Shown: positions 7,527 through 13,507 of the stretch, in pieces
Position numbering within the stretch: the first letter of the stretch is position 1
Layout: each line of letters begins with the position of its first letter
Source of the DNA: Clostridia bacterium
GTDB lineage: Bacteria > Bacillota > Clostridia > Oscillospirales > CAG-272
Length of the DNA stretch: 20,017 nt
Direction: 5' to 3'
NCBI GenBank assembly: GCA_017452565.1
Contig: JAFTMF010000045.1
Span: 1-20,017, forward strand
Translations under genes and position numbers: made by a program
Notes under the pieces: generated by a model
What the model was told of the DNA's origin: nothing
The model's database searches: none
Seen by the model: the letters and a program-made list of their open reading frames with translations, nothing else

Positions 7527-7564
7527 TCTCTGTAGTACGCCCAATATTGGGCGTACTACAGAGA
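7527..7564. repeat. Perfect 38-bp palindrome with 19-bp arms and no loop
   Basis: The left arm tctctgtagtacgcccaat (7527-7545) is the exact reverse complement of 7546-7564. It begins 39 bp after the ftsK stop and is the first of six inverted repeats that fill the stretch 7489-7786, which holds no convincing gene. An imperfect outer arm (gaccccttttg, 7506-7516, against aaaaaggtggtc, 7517-7528) adjoins it. No T-run follows, so it is not a standard terminator. Confidence 0.8.
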
Positions 7565-7565
7565 G

Positions 7566-7580
7566 TTCGACGCTGTCGAA
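7566..7580. repeat. Small inverted repeat (6-bp arms, 3-nt loop)
   Basis: ttcgac (7566-7571) and gtcgaa (7575-7580) flank gct. It is one base from the 38-bp palindrome and probably part of the same element. Confidence 0.55.
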
Positions 7581-7611
7581 TTGCATTGCATTCCCAAAAC
7601 TTCTATAAAAA

Positions 7612-7633
7612 GCCCCGCAAATACTTGCGGGGC
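7612..7633 (-). terminator. GC-rich hairpin, terminator-like on the minus strand
   Basis: gccccgcaa (7612-7620) / ttgcggggc (7625-7633) with loop atac. On the minus strand it is followed by tttttatag (complement of 7603-7611), the form of an intrinsic terminator; on the plus strand no T-run follows. All flanking genes are on the plus strand, so its orientation is unexpected. The apex matches that of the hairpin at 1053-1076. Confidence 0.5.
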
Positions 7634-7662
7634 ACAGAGGCAACCAATTCAATAATTTTTCG

Positions 7663-7690
7663 AAAAGGAATTTTTGAGAAAATTCCTTTT
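7663..7690. repeat. Inverted repeat with 12-bp arms, 4-nt loop
   Basis: aaaaggaatttt (7663-7674) and aaaattcctttt (7679-7690) are perfectly complementary around tgag. The right arm ends in tttt, so weak plus-strand termination is possible. Confidence 0.6.
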
Positions 7691-7709
7691 CCAAGAGTTC
7701 TTGAAGATT

Positions 7710-7741
7710 CCAAAGGAACTTCTTGCAAGAAGTTCCTTTGG
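7710..7741. repeat. Perfect 32-bp palindrome with 16-bp arms
   Basis: ccaaaggaacttcttg (7710-7725) is the exact reverse complement of 7726-7741. It shares the GGAACTT...AAGTTCC core with the inverted repeat at 1000-1029. Confidence 0.75.
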
Positions 7742-7747
7742 CGGAGC

Positions 7748-7764
7748 CCGAGGCAGAGCCTCGG
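7748..7764. repeat. Inverted repeat with 7-bp arms just upstream of tmk
   Basis: ccgaggc (7748-7754) and gcctcgg (7758-7764) flank aga. It ends 23 bp before the tmk start codon and could affect translation of that gene if transcription enters from ftsK. Confidence 0.55.
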
Positions 7765-7786
7765 TCCCAGAAAGGTTTTATTCAAA

Positions 7787-8446
7787 ATGGGCAAACTATT
7801 TGTAATCGACGGACTGGACGGATCCGGCAAGGGCACGCAGTCCGCAAAGCTTACCGAATATTTGATTGAAAAAGGCATCGACGCCCGCCGCATCAGCTTT
7901 CCCGCATACGGTACCCGCGGTGCCGCACTGGTGGAGGGCTATCTGGCAGGCGAGCTGGGCGGCAAGCCCGACGATACCGGCGCATACGCTACCTCCACCT
8001 TCTACGGCGTGGATCGCTACTGGTCCTACCGCACCCAGTGGGGTGAATTTTACCATCAGCCCGACAGCGTCGTGATCTGCGATCGCTATACTACCGCCAA
8101 CGCCGTGCATCAGTGCTCCAAGCTCCCCCGTGAGCAGTGGGACGCTTATCTTGATTGGCTTTGGGATAACGAATACAACAAGCTGGGCATCCCCCGTCCC
8201 GACAAGATCGTATATTTAGAGATGCGCCCCGATCTGTCCCGCCGTCTGGTGCAGGAGCGATCGGTAAAGGAAGGCCGCACAATCGACATTCACGAACGGG
8301 ATTATGAATATCTGGGCCGCTGCTACGATGCGGCTCTCTACGCCAGCGATTATCTGGGCTGGGAGAAGATCACCTGCTACAAGGGCGACGAAATCCGCAG
8401 CGTGGAGGATATTTTCGCCGAGCTGCTGGAGCGGCTGGGTCTGTGA
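7787..8446 (+). CDS. tmk: Thymidylate kinase (dTMP kinase family)
   Basis: 219 residues from ATG 7787. The frame is open further upstream to 7514, but that part is translated palindrome and resembles no protein, while residues 2-8 (GKLFVID) are the usual first strand of the fold. A weak AAAGG lies 11 nt upstream. The enzyme phosphorylates dTMP to dTDP with ATP in the cytoplasm. Seen: P-loop GLDGSGKGTQ (residues 9-18), with Gly in place of the more common first Thr after the Lys; the DR motif CDRYTTANAVHQ (98-109); and a lid-like QERSVKEGRTIDIHERD region (156-172). It begins a tightly packed run of genes, overlapping the next by one base. A more general deoxynucleoside monophosphate kinase role cannot be excluded. 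Confidence 0.88.
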   Translation: MGKLFVIDGLDGSGKGTQSAKLTEYLIEKGIDARRISFPAYGTRGAALVEGYLAGELGGKPDDTGAYATSTFYGVDRYWSYRTQWGEFYHQPDSVVICDRYTTANAVHQCSKLPREQWDAYLDWLWDNEYNKLGIPRPDKIVYLEMRPDLSRRLVQERSVKEGRTIDIHERDYEYLGRCYDAALYASDYLGWEKITCYKGDEIRSVEDIFAELLERLGL

Positions 8447-9093
8447 TGATCCGCAGAAGTACCCCCGCCGATCTTCCCGTCCTGCAGAGTATCTGGCAAG
8501 AGATTTTCGGCGATCCACCGGCCTTTACGGACCGATTTTATAAAACCTTCGGTGCTGACTGTGCCATCGTCGCCGAGGAAGATGGCGGCATCGTTGGAAT
8601 GATCCACCCTCTCCCCGTTGCGCTGGCACAAAACGGGCAATACTCTTTCGGCGTGTATATCTATGCACTGGCAACTATCCCCGGCTATCGGGGCAGAGGC
8701 ATCGCCTATGCGCTCCTGCGCGCCGCCGAAAGCGCACCATTCCGTTCAGCTCCCGCCCTTGCAGGGGCACAGACGATGGGATTGCAAAGCACTTTCCATC
8801 GCATCCCCGCTTTTTCCCTGTTGATTCCCGGCAACGAGTCGCTTTTCTCTTATTATCACAACCGAGGATATGACCGCATAGCCCGAGTAATCTCGGACAC
8901 CTCCGACACCTACACCGATCATCTGAGACTCGGGCTGTCCGATCAGCCGATTTTCCTCAAACCGGAGCACTTTTTCGCACTTTCGGAAAGAATGTGGGAG
9001 CCGGTTCCCCCACCGGTGGAGCAGGCGCTGTGGAAATCCCTCTCCCCCGATCTGCCCAATGGCCAGCCCACCCTCTCCCATTTTATGCAATAA
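8446..9093 (+). CDS. GNAT-family N-acetyltransferase
   Basis: 215 residues. The ATG at 8446 overlaps the tmk stop in a TGATG arrangement, which points to translational coupling; a GTG at 8443 would add one residue. Members of this fold transfer an acetyl group from acetyl-CoA to an amine. The acetyl-CoA binding motif is clear: YALATIPGYRGRGIAYALL (residues 73-91), with the R/Q-x-x-G-x-G/A signature as RGRGIA. The N-terminal part (MIRRSTPADLPVLQSIW) is the usual first strand and helix. The C-terminal part from about 110 is longer than in minimal GNATs, resembling the Eis/YitI-type extended acetyltransferases more than RimI, but too diverged to name. The substrate is unknown and nothing in the neighbourhood identifies it. 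Confidence 0.88.
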   Translation: MIRRSTPADLPVLQSIWQEIFGDPPAFTDRFYKTFGADCAIVAEEDGGIVGMIHPLPVALAQNGQYSFGVYIYALATIPGYRGRGIAYALLRAAESAPFRSAPALAGAQTMGLQSTFHRIPAFSLLIPGNESLFSYYHNRGYDRIARVISDTSDTYTDHLRLGLSDQPIFLKPEHFFALSERMWEPVPPPVEQALWKSLSPDLPNGQPTLSHFMQ

Positions 9094-9113
9094 CTACTCC
9101 AAGGAGTTTTACT

Positions 9114-9656
9114 ATGATCTATATTTTCCTTGCTGACGGCTTTGAAGAGATTGAAGCCCTCACTCCCGTTGACGTCTTCCGTCGCGCAAATCTCCCCACC
9201 ACTACCGTTTCCATTATGGAAAGCCGCACCGTGATGGGTTCTCATAACATTCCCGTTATCGCAGACAAGCTTTTTGCCGAGGTAGATCTGTCTGACGCCG
9301 ATCTGCTTCTCCTTCCCGGCGGAATGCCGGGCACCAAGCATTTGGGCGAATGCAAGCCTCTCTGCGATGCAGTTATCTCCCACGCTTCTGCCGGCAAACC
9401 CACCGCCGCCATCTGTGCAGCACCCTCGGTGCTGGGCAAATTAGGACTGCTTTCCGGCAAAGAAGCCATCTGCTACCCCGGCTTCGAGGATGCGCTCGTA
9501 GGCGCGGCCATCTCCAAGAAGAAGGTAGTCCGTGACGGCAATATCGTCACCGCCGCAGGTATGGGCGTAGCTCTCGACTTTGCGCTGGAATGTCTGTGTC
9601 TCCTCGGCCACTCCGACGCCGCCGCCTCCATCCACAAAGGCATCATCGCCGACTAA
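9114..9656 (+). CDS. DJ-1/PfpI family protein (ThiJ-like)
   Basis: 180 residues from ATG 9114, with AAGGAG 7 nt upstream; the frame is open further upstream but that part overlaps the GNAT gene. Size and motifs match the DJ-1 branch: the N-terminal strand and Glu in IYIFLADGFEEIEALTPVD (Glu15 in the position of DJ-1 Glu18), LLLPGGMPG (66-73) and the reactive nucleophile-elbow Cys101 in AAICAAPSVLG, then YPGFE. Family members act as glyoxalase or deglycase-type enzymes, redox-sensitive chaperones or proteins of unknown role; older annotation as a thiazole phosphate biosynthesis protein is not supported by context. Cytoplasmic; 20 bp after the GNAT gene. Exact activity cannot be told. Confidence 0.92.
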   Translation: MIYIFLADGFEEIEALTPVDVFRRANLPTTTVSIMESRTVMGSHNIPVIADKLFAEVDLSDADLLLLPGGMPGTKHLGECKPLCDAVISHASAGKPTAAICAAPSVLGKLGLLSGKEAICYPGFEDALVGAAISKKKVVRDGNIVTAAGMGVALDFALECLCLLGHSDAAASIHKGIIAD

Positions 9657-9682
9657 CCCCCCCAAAACCATTTCAACAAATT

Positions 9683-9703
9683 GCTTTTTGCGCAGCAAAA
9701 AGC
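9683..9703. repeat. Inverted repeat, 9-bp arms
   Basis: gctttttgc (9683-9691) / gcaaaaagc (9695-9703) around gca. It lies in the 98-bp gap between the DJ-1-like gene and the cyclo-ligase. The T-run is inside the stem and no T-run follows, so termination is doubtful. Confidence 0.5.
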
Positions 9704-9716
9704 TTCCGAACCTCTT

Positions 9717-9737
9717 CACTATTCACTATTCACTATT
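9717..9737. repeat. Heptamer tandem repeat cactatt x3
   Basis: Three exact copies of cactatt end 6 bp before the Shine-Dalgarno sequence (AAAGGAG) of the next gene. Confidence 0.75.
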
Positions 9738-9754
9738 TCGCGAAAGGAGCTTCT

Positions 9755-10345
9755 ATGTCTGCAGGTTGGAGTATCAAAGATCATAAAAATCAGCTTCGAG
9801 CGCAGTATAAAGCGCGCAGACGTGAGCTGGAGCCTGCCAAAAAGGCGAAGATGGACGCGAAAATCGTCGCCTCCTTCACCTCGCTGGTGTCCTATCGTTA
9901 TGCCGAGACTCTGCTCCTTTACTATCCCCGCGCAGATGAGGTGGATATCCGCCCCCTCATTACCGCCGCTCTTTCCGCAGGCAAAAGAGTAGCGCTCCCT
10001 CGCTGTAAAAACGCAGGACAAATGGATTTTCACTTCATCGAAAGTGAAAAGGATCTCGTCCCCGGCACCTTCGGTCTGACAGAGCCTAAGGAATCCTGCC
10101 CGATCTTCGATTTTGAAAAGGAGGGCAAGGGCGTGCTGATGGTAGTCCCCGGACTCGCCTTCGACTGCGAAGGCTACCGTCTGGGCTACGGCAAGGGCTA
10201 CTACGACCGCTATCTGGAAAACCGAAAAATCACCTGCGCAGGTCTGGTATATGCCGATTTCGTCACCCAGCACCTGCCCAGAGGACGATTTGACCTGCCC
10301 GTTCACTTCATCGTTACCGAAAAGGGGGTTGCGCTCATTGCTTAA
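9755..10345 (+). CDS. 5-formyltetrahydrofolate cyclo-ligase (MTHFS)
   Basis: 196 residues from ATG 9755, with AAAGGAG 6 nt upstream; the longer open frame upstream covers repeats and is not coding. The enzyme converts 5-formyltetrahydrofolate to 5,10-methenyltetrahydrofolate using ATP, returning the stored folate to one-carbon metabolism. Seen: a basic N-terminal helix (KNQLRAQYKARRREL); the LYYPRADEVDIRPLI segment (65-70 region), which carries substrate and phosphate contacts; and the family signature VVPGLAFDCEGYRLGYGKGY (130-149), which continues as YDRYL. Length matches bacterial family members (about 180-200). Its stop overlaps the next gene by 8 bases, so the two are cotranscribed. Confidence 0.95.
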   Translation: MSAGWSIKDHKNQLRAQYKARRRELEPAKKAKMDAKIVASFTSLVSYRYAETLLLYYPRADEVDIRPLITAALSAGKRVALPRCKNAGQMDFHFIESEKDLVPGTFGLTEPKESCPIFDFEKEGKGVLMVVPGLAFDCEGYRLGYGKGYYDRYLENRKITCAGLVYADFVTQHLPRGRFDLPVHFIVTEKGVALIA

Positions 10346-11249
10346 ACTGAAAAAAAGCTCCCCGCCTGCCATTTTACTGCTGATCGTGTTCATCCTGCTG
10401 GCCGTGTCCGGACTCCTCTCCAAGAGCGCCCAAACGGTCAACGAGCTGTTCTTCACCAATATGATTCTGCAGGTGCTGATCTTCGTCCTGCCGTCGCTGT
10501 TCTATTGCCTGATTCGACGCAGACCGGTTTTGCACAAAAGCTATACCTTTACGGTAATGCCGCTGCCGCTGATCTTCATAGCCGCACTTTTCGGCGTGAT
10601 GGTACTGGGCAGTACGCTGATCAATTTAGGCGTTGCAGTCCTCACCAACAGCGCTAAGGAATTCGGCAATTCCGCTTCCTCTACGCTGACGGGGATCACA
10701 GACGTGGTATCCGCTCTCCACGTAGTCTTCTCTTTGTGTATCGTTCCCGCTATTGCAGAAGAGTTTTTCTTTCGCGGCATCCTGCTTTCCGAATATACAG
10801 ATGAGAATCCCTACGCAGCAGTCCTGCTCACCTCCATCGTCTTTGCCGCCTCTCACTTTGATCTCGCCCTCTTCCCCTCGTATTTATTCAGCGGTCTCCT
10901 CCTTGCCTTTGCCCTGCGAGTGACCCGCAATTTGCTGGTTCCCATTCTTATCCACTGTGCAGTTAACCTATTCAATATCTTTGTGCTCCCCTATCTTTGG
11001 CAGGTCACGCTGGCACCGCTGGGTCCGCTGTTCACCGTATTCATTCTGGTGGGACTGTTTCTGCTGTTTGCATATGGCGTATTTTGGGAAACCGAGTATA
11101 TCTACACCGACTATGCATCCGATCCCCGTAGAGAAAACGATACCTTTGGCGAGCGCGGCAGCTTCATCCCCACCTTGACCGGCGGTTTGCTGTCACCTCC
11201 CTATCTGATCGCCATCGGACTGGCCGCCCTGATGATTTGGGTGTTTTAA
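10338..11249 (+). CDS. CPBP-family intramembrane metalloprotease
   Basis: 303 residues from a proposed TTG at 10338, chosen because the purine run AAGGGGG (10322-10328) sits 9 nt upstream and because upstream in-frame codons lie inside the cyclo-ligase gene; the earlier ATG at 10251 would give a non-membrane tail unlike the family. CPBP (Abi, Rce1-like) proteases cleave within membranes, and some process prenylated or peptide substrates. The three motifs are present: EEFFFRG (Glu141, Glu142, Arg146), FAASHFD (His173) and LIHCAVN (His206, Asn210). About eight hydrophobic segments span the protein, from residues 10-28 to the last at about 285-302. It overlaps the cyclo-ligase by 8 bases. The physiological substrate is unknown; bacteriocin self-immunity is one known role of relatives, but no bacteriocin gene is seen here. 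Confidence 0.9.
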   Translation: MLKLKKSSPPAILLLIVFILLAVSGLLSKSAQTVNELFFTNMILQVLIFVLPSLFYCLIRRRPVLHKSYTFTVMPLPLIFIAALFGVMVLGSTLINLGVAVLTNSAKEFGNSASSTLTGITDVVSALHVVFSLCIVPAIAEEFFFRGILLSEYTDENPYAAVLLTSIVFAASHFDLALFPSYLFSGLLLAFALRVTRNLLVPILIHCAVNLFNIFVLPYLWQVTLAPLGPLFTVFILVGLFLLFAYGVFWETEYIYTDYASDPRRENDTFGERGSFIPTLTGGLLSPPYLIAIGLAALMIWVF

Positions 11250-11303
11250 CCACACGCACCCTTTCGTATTCTATTATTTCCAATATATTGTTAAGGAAGA
11301 TTT

Positions 11304-12737
11304 ATGATGAAATCACCTACCCCCGCAGAGGATCGCATCCCTAAATCCGACGAGCCTGTCGAGCAAACCGCCGTCCCCGAGGCAGCGGAAGCCGCAGACG
11401 CTCCGGAAGCCGGTTCTACCGAAATCCATTCCGAAATGGAAGGCATTGAGCTGGACAAAACCGTATTCGAAACTGCCGATCCCCTTGCTCTGCTGAACTT
11501 TGCTCCCGAAGAAGCGGAGTTTCCCGCACAGCATAAAGATGCCGCAGATACAGATGAAGATCTGGCATTTGACAATCTTTCCCAGCTGGTTCAAAAGCAA
11601 ACCGAGGAAGAAGGTCCCCGTGTAAAGATAATTCACAAAAGAATCGTCCGCCGCGAGAAAGGACGGTTCGTCCGCACTCTGTCTGCCGCTATGATCTATC
11701 TGGTAACGGTGGTTTGTATCGGACTTTTGGCCGGTATGTTCATCGTTGCCGCCATCAACGACGTTTTTGCCTTCGTGAAGGATGATTCTCTCTATGAAAT
11801 CACCATCGAGGACGATAAAATGTCCTTGAAAGAGCTTTCCAAGCTGTTGAAGGATGAAAGCATCATTCAATTTCCGCTGGTGTTCCAGATTTACTGCGGT
11901 CTGAAAAACGAGGACGGTATCACTTTGCAAGAGGGCACCTTCCTTATCTCCCCCTCCTACAACTACGATAAAATCCTCAACTCCCTCAATCCCGCACCTC
12001 CCCGCGGACAGATTGATATCACCTTCACAGAGGGTATGACGGTGGACGATATCATCGACAAATTCTTGGAAAACGGTATCGGTACCCGCGAAGGATTTGA
12101 AGACGTGATTCAGAATCACCGATTCGATTATTGGTTCCTGAAGGATATGGAGCTGAGCGAGGATCGCTACTACCGTCTGGAAGGCTATCTCTATCCCGAC
12201 ACCTATCGCTTCTACACCGACTCCTCCGAGGTTGCGGCTCTGAATAAGATGCTGAGTAACTTCAAACGAAAAGTCCCCAAGAGTTACAAGGAAGAATGCG
12301 AGAAAATGGGGCTGACTATGGATCAAGCGGTGACGCTGGCCTCCCTCATTGAAGCGGAATGCACTTGGGTTGCCGACTACGAGCCTGTATCGGGCGTATT
12401 CCACAACCGTCTGGCCAGCACCGATTTCAACGGCAGAATGGACTCCGACGCTACCATCCAGTATATCCTGCGCCATACCACCGGCGCCCGTAAGGAGAAG
12501 CTGGAGGATGCCGATCTGAAGATCGACTCCCCCTACAACACCCGTCTGTATGACGGTCTGCCTCCCGGACCGATCTGCTCCCCCTCCCTGAACGCACTGA
12601 TGGCTGCCATCCTCCCCGATACCGAATCGGGCTACTATTACTTCGTTTCCCAGGCCAACGGCTACAACCTGTACGCCAAAACTTACGCCGAGCATCTGAA
12701 GAATATCGAAGCAGTTCAGAAGGAAGAAGACAACTAA
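11304..12737 (+). CDS. mltG: Endolytic murein transglycosylase MltG (YceG-like)
   Basis: 477 residues from ATG 11304, with AAGGA 6 nt upstream (a second ATG follows directly). MltG cuts nascent glycan strands at the outer face of the membrane and so sets strand length. Seen: a long acidic, Ala/Glu/Pro-rich cytoplasmic N-terminus (1-115); a basic stretch HKRIVRREKGR; a single membrane anchor (about 125-150); a LysM-like region (about 165-230); and the catalytic YceG domain with LEGYLYPDTYRF (292-303), catalytic Glu350 in ASLIEAECT, VFHNRL (366-370) and the SPYNTRLYDGLPPGPICSPS stretch. The cytoplasmic tail of over 100 residues is longer than in E. coli MltG, a pattern seen in other Firmicutes. 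It has a 54-bp gap upstream without an evident promoter and a strong terminator downstream, ending the run that starts at tmk. Confidence 0.95.
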   Translation: MMKSPTPAEDRIPKSDEPVEQTAVPEAAEAADAPEAGSTEIHSEMEGIELDKTVFETADPLALLNFAPEEAEFPAQHKDAADTDEDLAFDNLSQLVQKQTEEEGPRVKIIHKRIVRREKGRFVRTLSAAMIYLVTVVCIGLLAGMFIVAAINDVFAFVKDDSLYEITIEDDKMSLKELSKLLKDESIIQFPLVFQIYCGLKNEDGITLQEGTFLISPSYNYDKILNSLNPAPPRGQIDITFTEGMTVDDIIDKFLENGIGTREGFEDVIQNHRFDYWFLKDMELSEDRYYRLEGYLYPDTYRFYTDSSEVAALNKMLSNFKRKVPKSYKEECEKMGLTMDQAVTLASLIEAECTWVADYEPVSGVFHNRLASTDFNGRMDSDATIQYILRHTTGARKEKLEDADLKIDSPYNTRLYDGLPPGPICSPSLNALMAAILPDTESGYYYFVSQANGYNLYAKTYAEHLKNIEAVQKEEDN

Positions 12738-12743
12738 TTTTCC

Positions 12744-12781
12744 GTCCCTGCGATGCAAAACTGCATTGCAGGGACTTTTTT
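12744..12781 (+). terminator. Rho-independent terminator after mltG
   Basis: gtccctgcgatgca (12744-12757) pairs with tgcattgcagggac (12762-12775) with one G-U pair and loop aaac; six T residues follow (12776-12781). The 14-bp stem is strong. Confidence 0.93.
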
Positions 12782-12825
12782 GGCGCTGTTTTTGCCAACA
12801 TTCAGTAATAATTTCCGAAATAGCG

Positions 12826-12854
12826 TTGACAGCAACGGGAAAATATAGTATAAT
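12826..12854 (+). promoter_or_regulatory. Consensus sigma-A promoter of the lipoprotein-desulfurase-GH76 run
   Basis: TTGACA (12826-12831) and TATAAT (12849-12854) match both consensus hexamers exactly, with a 17-bp spacer. Transcription should start near 12861, giving a leader of about 33 nt before the ATG at 12894. Confidence 0.93.
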
Positions 12855-12893
12855 GACTATAATCGATATTTTTGTAAAGAGTAGGTAATCGCT

Positions 12894-13505
12894 ATGAAGC
12901 TCAAATTCCTTGCGACAGCCTTGGCGCTGCTGCTGACCCTCCCCCTTGTGAGCGGTTGCGGTAAGCAAGACCCCAACGCACCCAGCGGCTTTCAGACCGC
13001 TTCCAACGATAAAATGGAATATTCCCTCTTCGTCCCCAACTCCTGGATCGTGGACACTGATGACAACAGTATGATGATCTCTGCCCGTGCTTCGGAGTAT
13101 ATCTCCACCAACATCTCTATGATCGCATACGCCAACGAGGAGTACGAGGTCAAGAACAATGAAAAGGGCAAGGAGATCTCCCCCGTTCCCGAATACTGGA
13201 ACGATTACAAGGAAGATCTGGTGAAGATCTTCGACACCGACGAAGAAGGCAAAACCACCTTCGTCCTCAACGAGGATGCCTCCGGCAAAACCACCATCGT
13301 AGGCGACGAAAGCACCAAAAAGCCTGCAACCGGCTACACCTACGTGTACTCCGGCACACTGGGCGGCGTGCCTTTGCAGTATATGCAGGTCATCATCTAT
13401 CAGAAGAACACCTTCTATCTCTTCACCTACACCTCCATTCCCGATCAGTACGAGAAGTATATGGAGGACGTGGAGGATATCCTCTCCTATATTGAACTGC
13501 CCTGA
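12894..13505 (+). CDS. Lipoprotein with PsbP-like domain, function unknown
   Basis: 203 residues from ATG 12894. A type II signal peptide is clear: basic start, hydrophobic core and lipobox LVSGC with the lipidated residue Cys22, so the protein is anchored outside the membrane. The mature part (about 23-203) begins a strand pattern with YSLFVPNSWIVDTDDNSMM and ends with a helix YEKYMEDVEDILSYIEL; this layout (amphipathic strands, long insert of charged residues, final helix preceded by an aromatic strand YLFTYTSIPD) resembles the Mog1p/PsbP-like fold seen in many small Clostridia lipoproteins. No catalytic motif is visible. Driven by a perfect consensus promoter, it is likely well expressed. 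The next gene starts 2 bp after its stop, implying cotranscription. The fold assignment is tentative. Confidence 0.85.
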   Translation: MKLKFLATALALLLTLPLVSGCGKQDPNAPSGFQTASNDKMEYSLFVPNSWIVDTDDNSMMISARASEYISTNISMIAYANEEYEVKNNEKGKEISPVPEYWNDYKEDLVKIFDTDEEGKTTFVLNEDASGKTTIVGDESTKKPATGYTYVYSGTLGGVPLQYMQVIIYQKNTFYLFTYTSIPDQYEKYMEDVEDILSYIELP

Positions 13506-13507
13506 GT

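Noticed and set aside
7514..7786. In-frame 91-codon N-terminal extension of tmk
   Set aside because: The extension translates the palindromes into Arg/Lys-rich sequence with no family likeness, and the conserved first strand of the kinase begins at ATG 7787.
7489..7786. CRISPR array
   Set aside because: The repeats are inverted and each of different sequence and size; there are no regularly spaced direct repeats and no cas genes.
9114..9656. Thiamine biosynthesis gene thiJ
   Set aside because: The historical ThiJ name is not supported by function, and no thiamine genes or TPP riboswitch are nearby; the neutral DJ-1/PfpI call is used.
10338..11249. Bacteriocin immunity system around the CPBP protease
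   Set aside because: No small precursor peptide, modification enzyme or exporter is seen near it; CPBP proteins are also common housekeeping membrane proteases.
11313..12968. 551-codon open frame antisense to mltG and the start of the lipoprotein gene
   Set aside because: It is a shadow of the codon pattern of the real genes, lacks a family match and runs through a terminator and a perfect promoter.
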